Source: a bacterium (lineage in GTDB: Bacteria; Verrucomicrobiota; Kiritimatiellia; CAIKKV01; CAITUY01). Taken from it: a stretch of 38,336 bases of DNA. Below, in pieces: positions 16,074 through 25,289 of the stretch (the stretch's first letter is position 1; every line of letters begins with the position of its first letter). A model generated the notes under the pieces. The model did not search any database. It was not told the DNA's origin and worked only from the letters and a program-made list of their open reading frames with translations. The position numbers were made by a program, and so were the translations under genes. The stretch is from NCBI GenBank assembly GCA_037128595.1, contig JBAXWB010000041.1, positions 1 through 38,336 on the forward strand. Reading direction: 5' to 3'.

Positions 16074-18559
16074 ATCTGTTCTTCCTCTTTTGAAGCTGAA
16101 TTACCGGGAATGTCGCCATCCATATCAATCAGAATCTCACGCGGATCGGAGCCACGGGCCGGCCCCACAATCCCCCGCTGCTCCAGGACATCCATAATGC
16201 GGGCGGCCCGGGTATAGCCGATGCGCAACCGGCGCTGGAGCGACGAGGTGGACGCACGCTGGGTTTCGCGGATGATCTGCACGGACATTTCCAACAGCTG
16301 ATCATCTTCGGCCTCATCCGCGCCCCCCTTGACAATCATGTCATCAAAACTGGGCGCCGCCTTGGCCGCGGACGCGCCGTTCCCGGCATCGGAGAGACCC
16401 GGCATCATCACCGACTTTTGTGCAGGCGCCTCATCCGCCTTTTCCTCGACCACCGGAGGGCGCTGCTTCATGATAAAGCCGACAATCCGGTTGATATCCT
16501 CATCCGACGTCAGCGCCCCCTGCGCGCGGGTCAGCTTGCTCGAGCCCGGCGGCAGGAAGAGCATGTCGCCCCGGCCCAGCAGTTTGTCGGCGCCATTGGC
16601 ATCCAGAATGGTACGGCTGTCATTTTTCTGGGCCACCTGAAACGCAATACGGGCGGGGAAATTCGCCTTGATGGTCCCGGTGATCACGTCCACCGAGGGC
16701 CGCTGGGTGGCCAGGATCATGTGGATCCCCACCGCCCGCGACAACTGGGCCAGACGGGCAATATAGTTTTCCACTTCCGCCTGCGCGGTCATCATCAGAT
16801 CCGCCAGTTCATCCACAATGATCACGACGTAGCTGAGCCGGTCCGGAAGGCGGGCGACCTCTTCGCTTCCCTCAAACAAGGCCTGTTGTTTTTCGATCGG
16901 CCGGGAATTGAAGCTCTTGATATTGCGGACCCCGGCTTTCGCCATGATCTTATAACGCCGCTCCATCTCCGTAATGGCCCAGCGCAAGGCGCCCGCCGCC
17001 TTCTTGGGATCGGTAATCACTTCCGTCCTGGCGCCCAGCAGATGCGGCAGATGGTTGTAGACGGAAAACTCGACAATCTTGGGATCAATCAGGATCAACT
17101 GCAACTGCTCCGGAGTCCGCGACATGAACAATCCCGCCAGAATCGAGTTCATACAGACCGTCTTGCCGGATCCGGTGGATCCTGCAATCAGAAGATGCGG
17201 CATGGTGGACAAATCCGCCACGAGGTCATTTCCCCCGACATCTTTTCCCAGCACAATCGGAATTTCCTGCTTGTGAGGCTGCCAGGCCGGACCTTCCAGA
17301 ATCTCACGCAAATAGACCGGACTGGTGCTGAGGTTCGGGACCTCAATGCCCACCGTTCCGCGGCCCGGAATGGGCGCCTGGACGCGGACACTGGTGGCCT
17401 TCAGGGACAAGGCCAGATTGTTGCTGAGGTTGGTGATCTTTTCGACTTTGACGCCCGGGGCGGGAATCAATTCATAGCGGGCCACCGAGGGACCTTGCTC
17501 CACATTCTTCAACTCGGCCTTGATCCCGAACTCCTCCAGCGTCTGGATGATCAGCCGCCCGGTGGTGTCCGTATCGGTCGGAATCGCCTGCCGGTCCGTG
17601 GGCACTTCGGTCAAAAGGGATAACGGAGGCAACTGATAGGAGCCGGGCGGCGGAGCCACCACCGGCGGAAGCGGCTCGGCCTTGGGCTTGGGCTCCGGCT
17701 TGGGTTCAGGCTTGGGCTCCGGCTCCCGGACCGGCATAACGGGTTTTTCCTTCACCTTGGGCGCAGGCTTCACGACCGGCTTGGGCGGCTCTTTGACCGG
17801 CAGCGTTTCCGGCACCACCATCAACTCACCCTGTTCGGGCTCCTCTTCATCCTCTTCGAGTCGTGCCTCCTCGCGGGCCGCCACACGGGCCAACCGTTCC
17901 CGCTTCCATCCCTTGATCCCCGGCTGTCGCTTCTGGGAGTCGATCATATCGCGGTCATCCCGGTGCGCCCATTTTTCCGCCGTGGTATGCAGCATGGCGG
18001 TGAAACGCAGAATCGCATCCCACCCGAAAAACAGGACGGACGAGGCCAGGAACACCGCCGCCACCAGAATCTCAGCCCCGAGACTCCCGAACAGGTTCAC
18101 CGACAGCACCTGGGCGACCGACTGGGCGGGAACTCCGCCCGCCGCACTGAGGTTCAGGGCGGACAACAGGGGCTCAAACCAATCCGTATGCAGGTCCAGG
18201 AAGCAGGCCAGCGAGAACATCATCAGGATCACCCAGAGCAGTTTGGCGCGGATATGCTCGATCCCGTGGAAGATCAGCACGATCCCGAATCCCAGGAACC
18301 AGAGCGGGATCAGATAGGCGCCAAGCCCCATCGCCTCGAACAACACAAACGACATCCAGGCGCCGCCGGGCCCGATGAAGTTAGCTGGCGGAGTATTCGC
18401 CGGCTCACATAACAGGGGAATATCGCGCCAGTCATACGAGACCAGGCTTAGAAATACGATTACGCACACGGCCAGGAGCACGATGCTCAATGCCTCACGG
18501 AGCCCACTACTACCTGTATTCGATTTTACATCTGCCATACTGTCCCCATTTCCCGTCAA
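16070..18559 (-). CDS. ftsK: DNA translocase FtsK/SpoIIIE
   Basis: The 829-residue protein pumps DNA at the division septum and helps resolve chromosome dimers. It has about four N-terminal membrane segments (residues 20-190), a charged and Pro/Glu/Lys-rich linker with EPKPEP-type repeats (about 235-310), the FtsK beta domain and motor with Walker A GSTGSGKT (K466) and Walker B VIIVDELADLM, then ILATQRPSVDVITG. The C-terminal gamma winged helix (RIGYTRAARIMDVLEQRGIVG, about 760-820) reads KOPS-type polarity sites. The start at 18559 overlaps the TPR gene stop by 4 bp, supporting this ATG; an internal ATG at 18538 is possible. Confidence 0.96.
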   Translation of the reverse strand: MTGNGDSMADVKSNTGSSGLREALSIVLLAVCVIVFLSLVSYDWRDIPLLCEPANTPPANFIGPGGAWMSFVLFEAMGLGAYLIPLWFLGFGIVLIFHGIEHIRAKLLWVILMMFSLACFLDLHTDWFEPLLSALNLSAAGGVPAQSVAQVLSVNLFGSLGAEILVAAVFLASSVLFFGWDAILRFTAMLHTTAEKWAHRDDRDMIDSQKRQPGIKGWKRERLARVAAREEARLEEDEEEPEQGELMVVPETLPVKEPPKPVVKPAPKVKEKPVMPVREPEPKPEPKPEPKPKAEPLPPVVAPPPGSYQLPPLSLLTEVPTDRQAIPTDTDTTGRLIIQTLEEFGIKAELKNVEQGPSVARYELIPAPGVKVEKITNLSNNLALSLKATSVRVQAPIPGRGTVGIEVPNLSTSPVYLREILEGPAWQPHKQEIPIVLGKDVGGNDLVADLSTMPHLLIAGSTGSGKTVCMNSILAGLFMSRTPEQLQLILIDPKIVEFSVYNHLPHLLGARTEVITDPKKAAGALRWAITEMERRYKIMAKAGVRNIKSFNSRPIEKQQALFEGSEEVARLPDRLSYVVIIVDELADLMMTAQAEVENYIARLAQLSRAVGIHMILATQRPSVDVITGTIKANFPARIAFQVAQKNDSRTILDANGADKLLGRGDMLFLPPGSSKLTRAQGALTSDEDINRIVGFIMKQRPPVVEEKADEAPAQKSVMMPGLSDAGNGASAAKAAPSFDDMIVKGGADEAEDDQLLEMSVQIIRETQRASTSSLQRRLRIGYTRAARIMDVLEQRGIVGPARGSDPREILIDMDGDIPGNSASKEEEQI

Positions 18560-19164
18560 GGCCGGTCGTTATCACGATCCACTGAGGCCGCTCCTGCCGC
18601 CTTCCGGCACCGCGCCACCAACTCACGGGAGGGAGAATTGGTCGCCCCCGCCAGATTGCTCAACTGTAAGCCACTCTGCGCGGCACTCAACCCCTTCTCA
18701 AATTGACCGGCCGCGTAATACGCCTCCCCGAGCGTGTTCCAGATGGAATAGTCCGACGGCACATCCAGCAACGCGCTCCGCGCCAGTTTGACGGCCCGCG
18801 CGGCATCCTCCGGTTTCGCCCCCGTGGCCTTCAGCAGGGCCCAGGCCAGATTGTTTTTGACCATGGGACTATCCGGAACCTCCTTGTTGAGCTTCTCCAG
18901 CATGGGCAGGGCCTGATCGAACCGCTTCAGCTCGAGATAGGCGGCACTCAACCCGAACGCCGCTTCGTTATTGGCAGGATCAAGACTGTATGCCTTCTCA
19001 AAAAGGGCCAGGGCTTCCGTCATTTTTCCATTCATCAGACAGTCACGGCCGCTGGACACCAAATCCGCCACTTCACCCGATACCACGGCCGCCGTGGACG
19101 TGCCCTCTGCTCCCGCCACCAAGGCTCCTGCCAGCCAGATCATCAAACCCCATGCGACCTTCAT
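18556..19164 (-). CDS. Exported TPR-repeat protein
   Basis: The 202-residue protein has a signal peptide (MKVAWGLMIWLAGALVAGAEG) and about four tetratricopeptide-like helical pairs between residues 30 and 170. Examples are MNGKMTEALALFEKAYSLDPANNEA, split as ALALFEKAYSLDPANNEAAF, and WNTLGEAYYAAGQFEKGL. TPRs act as protein interaction scaffolds. It overlaps ybbR upstream and ftsK downstream by 4 bp each (ATGA), so all three are translationally coupled. The partner is unknown; periplasmic location is inferred from the signal peptide. Confidence 0.85.
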   Translation of the reverse strand: MKVAWGLMIWLAGALVAGAEGTSTAAVVSGEVADLVSSGRDCLMNGKMTEALALFEKAYSLDPANNEAAFGLSAAYLELKRFDQALPMLEKLNKEVPDSPMVKNNLAWALLKATGAKPEDAARAVKLARSALLDVPSDYSIWNTLGEAYYAAGQFEKGLSAAQSGLQLSNLAGATNSPSRELVARCRKAAGAASVDRDNDRP

Positions 19165-20120
19165 AATTTTTTATCTCCTGCCAACCGTACTGTTACCTTC
19201 ACCACATCCGGGCGGGCCACCGCCATTGCATCGCCGGTCACATTCACATGGACAGGCACCGTATACACCCCCGGCAACGTCAACCCGATACAATCCGCAA
19301 AGGCCCGTACCTGGAACTTCTCGCCTGCGGCCGACGTGTCGATGCGCCCGGTGGCGATCACATCGACGCTCAGGGGATCCAGATCCACAACCAGTGAACT
19401 TCCCGACTCCACCACCGCGCTGACGGGAATATTCTTCCATAACTGTCCGGCACTTTTCCCGGCAATGGTCACCTTCACCTGGACATCCGCCGGCTCCATG
19501 TGGGCCACCCAGTTGTCACCGGGCGCCTGCACCGCCGTCCGGCGGATAAACGATTCCACCCGCCCATCCACTTCCACCGGCTGGGTATAGACACACTCGG
19601 TCGTCTTTAGTTTCTGGGCCGGTCCCAGCAGAAGGACGGTCGAGGGTTCACAGGTGACCGATTCGACCTGCCCGAACAAGGGCGACCCCAGTGTACGCCC
19701 TTTGACCGGAACCCGTTTTTCCGCCTGCCGGTCCAGTTTGACGACAATCCGTTGGGGATGAATGGCCGTGGCCCGTACGCCACGAACCCCCTTGATCATA
19801 CTGGGCTTCATCACAATTTCGTGGGACATCTCGCCTGACTCCCCGGTCAACTCCACCACCGCCTGCAGCCGCCGCGAATCCAGTCGCTGGATATCATCCT
19901 GCGAACCGCGGAAGGTGACATCCACCGTGGAGGCCGACTGGTTCAAAATGGCCATGCCGTCCTGCACCTGAATCTCCAGACGCACATCCGGAATTTCGAT
20001 TTCAAAACTGATGGTGTCCTGGATGATGTACCACGTCAGCGTCGCCAGCACGAATGACAGTGCTTTCAACCGCTTGTTGTTCAGCAGGAGACCGCGAATC
20101 AGAGACCATTTATCCGCCAT
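19161..20120 (-). CDS. YbbR-domain protein (CdaR-like regulator of c-di-AMP synthesis)
   Basis: The protein of about 319 residues starts MADKWSLIRGLLLNNKRLKA and has one N-terminal transmembrane helix (ALSFVLATLTWYII) followed by YbbR repeats of about 80 residues (for example EIPDVRLEIQVQDGMAIL, VDVTFRGSQDDIQRL, VPVKGRTLGSPLFGQ, DVQVKVTIAGKSAG). In Firmicutes the equivalent CdaR binds and regulates the membrane diadenylate cyclase CdaA, and here it follows cdaA with an 11-bp overlap. The frame is open to 20228, but the ATG at 20120 inside the end of cdaA matches the family start and is preferred. Function is from family and synteny. Confidence 0.88.
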   Translation of the reverse strand: MADKWSLIRGLLLNNKRLKALSFVLATLTWYIIQDTISFEIEIPDVRLEIQVQDGMAILNQSASTVDVTFRGSQDDIQRLDSRRLQAVVELTGESGEMSHEIVMKPSMIKGVRGVRATAIHPQRIVVKLDRQAEKRVPVKGRTLGSPLFGQVESVTCEPSTVLLLGPAQKLKTTECVYTQPVEVDGRVESFIRRTAVQAPGDNWVAHMEPADVQVKVTIAGKSAGQLWKNIPVSAVVESGSSLVVDLDPLSVDVIATGRIDTSAAGEKFQVRAFADCIGLTLPGVYTVPVHVNVTGDAMAVARPDVVKVTVRLAGDKKL

Positions 20121-20979
20121 GTGAGCCCGCCTCTCTCTCAAGACTTTCCGATTTAGCCATTCCGGAGGGAGACAGATCCAGCTGCTGGCGGGCCCGGCTC
20201 CAGCGGGAGTTGGCAGTCTGGGGACCACTCATCAGAATGCCTGACAGGAATTTCCTCAGCCGGTCCTCATCAAAATCGCGACTCAGCCGTCCCCGGGTGC
20301 TGATGGAAATGGTCCCGGTCTCCTCGGACACCACAATAGCAATGGCATCCGTTTCCTCGGTCAACCCCATGGCGGCCCGGTGTCGTGTTCCAAGCCCCCG
20401 GCTTAATTCCGGCTGCTGACACAGCGGGAACAGGCAACCCGCCGCAACAATCCGGTTCCCGACAATCATCACCCCGCCATCATGAAGCGGAGTATGGGGG
20501 AAAAACAACGTGGCCAGCAAATCCGCATTGACCCGGGCATCCAACTGCACGCCGGTCTCCTGGATCGCCTTGGTGCTCTCGGTCCGTTCAATCGCGATCA
20601 GGGCACCAATGCGCCGCTCGGCCAGCAGCATGACCGCTTCCACAATGCTGTCGACATAGCCGCGGGCATCCACCGGCGAGGAGAGAAATGGCGAGCGCCC
20701 GATTTCCGCCAGCGCCCGCCGGATTTCAGGCTGGAAAATAATCAGCAGGGCCACCGCCAGATAGACGGACAGCTGTCGCAACAGCCAGTTCAGGGCATAG
20801 ATGTGAAAGATGCTCGTGATGGCAATCAACGCCATCAGCACCAGCAGGAGCCCGAGAAACACCTTGATGCTCCGCGTCTCCCGGAAAAACAGGAGCAGGA
20901 AATAAAACCCGCACGTCAGCACCAGGATTTCCAGAATCCCGCTGAATGCCGGCCAGACGATCTGGTTCATCCATTCCAC
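20110..20979 (-). CDS. cdaA: Membrane diadenylate cyclase CdaA
   Basis: The 289-residue protein makes cyclic di-AMP from two ATP. Three N-terminal transmembrane helices (about residues 10-85) lead to a DisA_N/DAC domain: RIGALIAIERTES, then the DGA-motif loop TPLHDGGVMI and the RHR motif GTRHRAAMGL. The usual alanine of the DGA motif is glycine here (D167-G-G), a mild variant of a nucleotide-contact position. About 60 extra residues at the C terminus are charged. The start overlaps folP by 13 bp. Placed between folP and ybbR, as in other bacteria where cdaA-cdaR sits with folate or glmM genes. c-di-AMP commonly controls osmolyte transport and wall homeostasis; targets are not visible here. 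Confidence 0.93.
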   Translation of the reverse strand: MEWMNQIVWPAFSGILEILVLTCGFYFLLLFFRETRSIKVFLGLLLVLMALIAITSIFHIYALNWLLRQLSVYLAVALLIIFQPEIRRALAEIGRSPFLSSPVDARGYVDSIVEAVMLLAERRIGALIAIERTESTKAIQETGVQLDARVNADLLATLFFPHTPLHDGGVMIVGNRIVAAGCLFPLCQQPELSRGLGTRHRAAMGLTEETDAIAIVVSEETGTISISTRGRLSRDFDEDRLRKFLSGILMSGPQTANSRWSRARQQLDLSPSGMAKSESLEREAGSHGG

Positions 20980-21845
20980 GTGGCTGTTTCCTCCCTGAGT
21001 AATCCCACCAACCGGGCGGCTTCCACCGACTCGGCAACATCATGAACCCGCCAGACATGGACCCCCTGCCCCGCCGCCCATACCGCGCCGGCCACACTTC
21101 CGATCAGCCGGTGCGCCGCCTCGCAGCCGGTGATTTTACTAAGGAAGCTCTTGCGCGACAGCCCCACCACCACCGGCTGCCCCAGTGCCACCAACGGCCG
21201 CAATCCTGCCATCAACTTCACATTATGCTCCACTGTTTTCCCAAAACCAATTCCAGGATCGACCGCCAGGGTCTCCCCTTTCAAGCCGGCCGACGTCAGG
21301 GCCGAGACCCGGCCGGCCAGATACGCCGTCACTTCCGCCACCACATCCGCATAGGACGGTGACTGCTGCATCGTCGCCGGCTCTCCCCGCATATGCATCA
21401 GGATCACACCTGCCCCGTAATCGCACGCCACCCCCACCATCGCCGGATCACCTTCCAGCGCCGTGACATCATTAATGATGTGCGCCCCGGCCTCCAGCGC
21501 CTGCTGCGCCACGGTGGCCTTGCGCGTATCCACGGATAACACCGGCGCACCCGGTTGATTCGCAAAGGCGCGGGCCAAAGCCCGAATCACCGGAATGACC
21601 CGCCGGGCTTCATCGTCAGGCGCCACCGTCTGCGCCCCCGGCCGCGTGGATTCGCCGCCCACATCAATCAGGTCGGCGCCGGCGGCCGCCATATCCAACC
21701 CGTGCTGGATCGCCGTTTCGACCGTCGCGTAGCGCCCGCCATCCGAAAAGGAATCCGGCGTGACGTTCAAAATTCCCATGACCAACGGACGCGCCCCCAG
21801 GTGCAGCGTCCGTTCACGGCAACGCCATGATACGTGCGGAGTCAC
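20967..21845 (-). CDS. folP: Dihydropteroate synthase
   Basis: The 292-residue enzyme condenses 4-aminobenzoate with dihydropterin pyrophosphate in folate synthesis and is the sulfonamide target. Signature segments: LVMGILNVTPDSFSDGGRY, IDVGGESTRPGAQTV, VLSVDTRK, AHIINDVTAL, VILMHMRGEP, DPGIGFGKT and VGLSRKSFL. All are intact and length is typical. It lies 5 bp after ftsH and its 3' end overlaps cdaA. Confidence 0.96.
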   Translation of the reverse strand: MTPHVSWRCRERTLHLGARPLVMGILNVTPDSFSDGGRYATVETAIQHGLDMAAAGADLIDVGGESTRPGAQTVAPDDEARRVIPVIRALARAFANQPGAPVLSVDTRKATVAQQALEAGAHIINDVTALEGDPAMVGVACDYGAGVILMHMRGEPATMQQSPSYADVVAEVTAYLAGRVSALTSAGLKGETLAVDPGIGFGKTVEHNVKLMAGLRPLVALGQPVVVGLSRKSFLSKITGCEAAHRLIGSVAGAVWAAGQGVHVWRVHDVAESVEAARLVGLLREETATWNG

Positions 21846-21850
21846 GCGCG

Positions 21851-23869
21851 TTACCCTTCCGTTTTTTCAGGAACCACAGGGGCCGGCGGAGCCGCTTCCG
21901 TGGCCGCGGCGGCAGGCGCCGGCTCCGGAACCACAACCGGCTCACGTTCCGAATCCGCCAGTAACCGCCCGTGTTTCATCAATTCTTCAACATCGCGGGC
22001 ATCCAGGGTTTCCCGCTCCAGCAAGGCCTTGGCGATCTGCTCGAGCTTGTCGCGATTCTTCTCAAGAATGTCCTTCGCTTCGGTATAGGCGGTACGCAGC
22101 AGCCAACTGACATCGGCATCAATCTTCCGGGAGGTGTCCTCGCTGAAATCCTGGGAACTTGAAATCCCGCGGCCCAGGAACATCAACTCCTCGTGGTTGC
22201 CGAAGGTTTGCGGCCCCATATTTTCACTCATCCCCCAGTCGCACACCATCAACCGGGCGAGCCGGGTGGCCTGCTTGAGATCACTACGGGCACCCGAGGT
22301 GATATCGCCAAAGGTCAGCTCCTCGGCCACACGTCCCCCCATCATCGTGGCGAGAATGCCCTTCAGCTTGCGCTTGCCTTCCATATAGCGGTCCTTCTCG
22401 GGAAGCTGCATGGTGGCGCCCAGGTAGGCGTTACCGCGCGGAATGATGGTAATCTTGTGAATCGGCTCGCTCTCGGCCACCAATAAGGTGACCAGCGCAT
22501 GACCGGTCTCATGATAGGCGGTCACCTTCTTTTCCTTGTCATCCAACACGCGGCTGCGGCGCTCACGGCCCCAGCGCACTTTGTCACGGGCCTCTTCCAG
22601 ATCAGACAGGTCGACGCCTTCCTTGCTGCTACGGGCGGCCAACAGGGCCGCCTCATTCATCAGGTTCGCCAGATCCGCCCCGGAAAATCCCGGGGTGCCG
22701 CGGGCAATCCGGCGCAGGTCAACGGACGGCGACAACTTGATGCCACGGGCATGAATGTTCAGGATCGCTTCGCGCCCATCGAGCGTCGGCAGATCAATCA
22801 CAATCTGACGGTCAAACCGGCCCGGCCGCTGCAAGGCGGGATCCAGCACATCCGGCCGGTTCGTGGCGGCAATAATGATGACCCCCTCCTGGGTGTCAAA
22901 TCCATCCATCTCCACGAGCAGGGCATTCAAGGTCTGCTCCCGTTCGTCATGGCCCCCGCCCACGCCGGAGAACCGGCTGCGGCCGACCGCATCAATTTCA
23001 TCGATGAAGATGATGCACGGCGCATTCCGCTTGCCCTGTTCGAACATATCGCGGACACGCGAGGCCCCGACCCCGACAAACATTTCAACAAAGTCGGAAC
23101 CGCTGATGTTGAAAAACGGCACACCCGCTTCACCGGCAATGGCCTTGGCCATCAGTGTTTTCCCGGTTCCCGGGGGTCCCATCAGGAGGACGCCCTTGGG
23201 AATGCGTCCGCCGAGTTTCTGGAAGCGCTTGGGGTCCTTGAGGAAATCAATAATTTCCTGGACCTCCTCCTTGGCCTCCTCCACCCCCGCCACATCTTTG
23301 AAGGTCACCTTGTTCTTATCCCGCGCCATCATCTTGGCGCGGCTCTTGCCGAAACTCAATGCCCCCTGCCCCATCCCCTTCATCTGGCGCGAAAACATAA
23401 ACCACAGCAGACCGAGCAGAAGCAGAATCGGCAGGGCACTGGACACGATCTGCCAGAAATACGGACTTTCCCGGCGGAACTTGAACTTGACGTTATGCTC
23501 ACGCAGCCAGCCCGGCAGGTCATCCGTCACCATCACATCCACCTTGAACTGCTTGCGTTTCCCCGTCCGGCTGTCGATGCCCTTCTCCGTTCCGCGGATA
23601 TATTGATTTCCCGAGATTTCAGAAACAATCTCACATTCGGGAATTTCACCCGATTCCACCAGTTTGACAAAGTCCGGATTATAGCTCAGCTCCGCCGTGG
23701 GCTGCTGGTCCTCCCGGTAGAATTGATAGGCCATTAACATCAGCCCGATGATGGCAAACCAGATAAACAGGCCACGGGGTGAAAGTTTGGCAGGCGGCAT
23801 GAGATCCGGCTTTTTCTTCGGTTCGGCGGGCGGCGTTTGAGGCGCCTGATTTTCATTCTTCGATTCCAT
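21851..23869 (-). CDS. ftsH: ATP-dependent zinc metalloprotease FtsH
   Basis: The protein of about 672 residues is a membrane-anchored AAA protease that degrades misfolded and regulatory proteins. It has a proline/lysine-rich N terminus, a first transmembrane helix ([18 protein letters not shown]), a periplasmic FtsH extracellular domain, a second helix ([19 protein letters not shown]), Walker A GPPGTGKT (K237), Walker [12 protein letters not shown], the SRH region [19 protein letters not shown] and the zinc motif HETGH. The Pro/Ala-rich C-terminal tail ([19 protein letters not shown]) is lineage-specific. The frame extends to 23938, but the ATG at 23869 with AAAGG upstream matches family starts. 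A promoter candidate sits at 23910-23938. First gene of the 11-gene minus-strand operon. Confidence 0.96.
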   Translation of the reverse strand: MESKNENQAPQTPPAEPKKKPDLMPPAKLSPRGLFIWFAIIGLMLMAYQFYREDQQPTAELSYNPDFVKLVESGEIPECEIVSEISGNQYIRGTEKGIDSRTGKRKQFKVDVMVTDDLPGWLREHNVKFKFRRESPYFWQIVSSALPILLLLGLLWFMFSRQMKGMGQGALSFGKSRAKMMARDKNKVTFKDVAGVEEAKEEVQEIIDFLKDPKRFQKLGGRIPKGVLLMGPPGTGKTLMAKAIAGEAGVPFFNISGSDFVEMFVGVGASRVRDMFEQGKRNAPCIIFIDEIDAVGRSRFSGVGGGHDEREQTLNALLVEMDGFDTQEGVIIIAATNRPDVLDPALQRPGRFDRQIVIDLPTLDGREAILNIHARGIKLSPSVDLRRIARGTPGFSGADLANLMNEAALLAARSSKEGVDLSDLEEARDKVRWGRERRSRVLDDKEKKVTAYHETGHALVTLLVAESEPIHKITIIPRGNAYLGATMQLPEKDRYMEGKRKLKGILATMMGGRVAEELTFGDITSGARSDLKQATRLARLMVCDWGMSENMGPQTFGNHEELMFLGRGISSSQDFSEDTSRKIDADVSWLLRTAYTEAKDILEKNRDKLEQIAKALLERETLDARDVEELMKHGRLLADSEREPVVVPEPAPAAAATEAAPPAPVVPEKTEG

Positions 23870-23909
23870 AGCGTAGTTACCTTTTACTGATACATGAATT
23901 GAGACGTGG

Positions 23910-23938
23910 AGTGTAGAGGATGTGCAGGAATTTCGCAA
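23910..23938 (-). promoter_or_regulatory. Candidate ftsH promoter
   Basis: On the minus strand TTGCGA (23938-23933) and TACACT (23915-23910) are separated by 17 bp, each 4 of 6 to the sigma-70 consensus. A start near 23903 gives a leader of about 35 nt to the ftsH ATG at 23869. It lies between the hipT terminator-like hairpin and ftsH, so the housekeeping operon could be expressed independently of the toxin-antitoxin genes. Confidence 0.5.
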
Positions 23939-23943
23939 ATACT

Positions 23944-23969
23944 ATGCCCTGCCGAGAACGTGAGGGCAT
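23944..23969 (-). terminator. Hairpin just after hipT
   Basis: AGGGCAT and ATGCCCT form a perfect 7-bp stem around a 12-nt loop immediately beyond the hipT stop codon. The following bases on the minus strand are AGTATTTG, only weakly U-rich. Likely terminator or mRNA 3' end of the hip operon. Confidence 0.45.
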
Positions 23970-23971
23970 CA

Positions 23972-24946
23972 TTAATCAGAAATGGCTCTGATCCGGTCAT
24001 TAAAGCGGGCAATATAGGACAATTGGGCTTGTTCCGATAAAAATGAGCGGCCAATCAACTCCAGGACCTGATTCTGAGTGTTGAGGAAACTATCCAGGAA
24101 GTGTTCGGCCCGCCCGGCCTGGATGCCGTAATAGCCTGCTAACATGAGGAAATCCGGACGTTTATAGAACGCATTCTGCCGAAAGCTTTCGGTTTCATAG
24201 GAATCAAACAGATCCAGCGCGGTACGCCCCTCTTCCGGGAAATGTAACGACGTGCAGATCAGGTCGTAAGCCGGGGTCAGGATATAATCGCCCATCTCAC
24301 TTTCAAAAAGGGAGAAGTTTTTCAAATGGGCATCCCCGTTCGAAAAAACGCAGGAGAAAACAATGCGGGCAAAGAGCTTTTCAATTTCCACAGGATACGC
24401 TTTACAGAACTGCTTCAGAATTCGTCCCGCTTCCTCATAACTTCCATCATATTTGTAATTCCTGCCCCTGGTCTCTTCTGTGCGGTTTGAGAGTTGGCAA
24501 AAATCCTCCTGAAGGAGTTTGATCCCCGCACGTCGATCGAATCGCCGGGTGATATACGCAAGCTCCCCATCCTTGAAACAAATGGACGCATTGACCGCTG
24601 TGGTAATCCCGAAAATTTGCGACGCAATCTGCATGGTGAGGTGTTCATTGGCGGGAACATCTGTTTTAAATCTGGGGATATCCGCAGAGGGCACGGGCTT
24701 GAGAATGAACTCACCATCCTTCTCGGTTGGAACTAGTTTCCCGCGCATCAGTTTCAGTGATATCTTATCCTGTATGCCCGAAATGGACATATGTTCGGCG
24801 GTGCGCATGCGGAAATCGACGACATCCGAGCGATTGAAAGCCAAACGGGAGGGAAATTTCCTGTTCCCGCCAGCCAGTTGACGCTCCGCGACACGACTGA
24901 AGCCTTCGTGCGGAATATCGGCCAAAGATGACATACAGCGGAACAT
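23972..24946 (-). CDS. hipT: HipT-like serine/threonine kinase toxin (HipA C-terminal kinase only)
   Basis: The 324-residue protein matches the kinase part of HipA without the N-subdomain 1. The Gly-rich loop is MSISGIQDKISL, with two serines S54 and S56 in the SIS pattern that is the autophosphorylation site of HipT in E. coli HipBST (HipA has one serine). ATP-binding K65 or K61 region, catalytic FSNGDAHLKN (D205, K209, N210) and metal-binding PAYDLICT (D228) are present, so it should be active. Known HipT phosphorylates tryptophanyl-tRNA synthetase; this target is not shown here. It starts directly after hipS. A second ATG at 24934 is possible. Confidence 0.88.
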   Translation of the reverse strand: MFRCMSSLADIPHEGFSRVAERQLAGGNRKFPSRLAFNRSDVVDFRMRTAEHMSISGIQDKISLKLMRGKLVPTEKDGEFILKPVPSADIPRFKTDVPANEHLTMQIASQIFGITTAVNASICFKDGELAYITRRFDRRAGIKLLQEDFCQLSNRTEETRGRNYKYDGSYEEAGRILKQFCKAYPVEIEKLFARIVFSCVFSNGDAHLKNFSLFESEMGDYILTPAYDLICTSLHFPEEGRTALDLFDSYETESFRQNAFYKRPDFLMLAGYYGIQAGRAEHFLDSFLNTQNQVLELIGRSFLSEQAQLSYIARFNDRIRAISD

Positions 24947-25276
24947 TCAGTCCTCCTCTTCCTCGACAACGGTAACCGCCCCAATGGTATCGTCATGGGC
25001 GGTTTTAAGCAGACGACCGAAGTGGTCATTTTCGTCCAACTTCAGCTTCCGGCATTGTGTATTCTTGAGAATCCCTTCAGCCAGAAGACCATAGAAAAAT
25101 GGAAAAAGAGATTTTGACAGGTAGGGCTCTGAACGTTTCGGCAGGGTGACACTGATTGAGCGCGCCCCTGATAAAGCCAGATAACGGGAATCATAGGTAA
25201 AGCGGAATCCCTCCGGCCCCTCCTCGATTCGGCCAGCCAGAATGTCACCACAATAGACATTTCCTTTTCGGCTCAT
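24947..25276 (-). CDS. hipS: HipS-like antitoxin (HipA N-subdomain 1 as separate protein)
   Basis: The 109-residue protein equals the HipA N-terminal 'Couple_hipA' domain: VYCGDILAGRIEEGPEGFRFTYD, ALSGARSISVTLP, LFPFFYGLLAEG, and GRLLKTAHDDTIGAVTVV. In most HipA toxins this domain is fused to the kinase; here it ends with a stop codon directly before hipT. The C terminus (VVEEEED) is the place where fusion proteins continue into the kinase. In E. coli O127:H6 HipBST the separate HipS, not HipB, is the principal antitoxin; by analogy this small protein should neutralise HipT. The separation is genuine: HipT has its own start and no frame continuity was seen. Confidence 0.87.
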   Translation of the reverse strand: MSRKGNVYCGDILAGRIEEGPEGFRFTYDSRYLALSGARSISVTLPKRSEPYLSKSLFPFFYGLLAEGILKNTQCRKLKLDENDHFGRLLKTAHDDTIGAVTVVEEEED

Positions 25277-25289
25277 TCACTTTTCCAAT

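Noticed and set aside
20973-20986. A half parS-like sequence (ATTCCACGTGGCTG) in the start of cdaA
   Set aside because: Only the left half and centre match the 16-bp palindrome; the right half does not. Not counted as a site.
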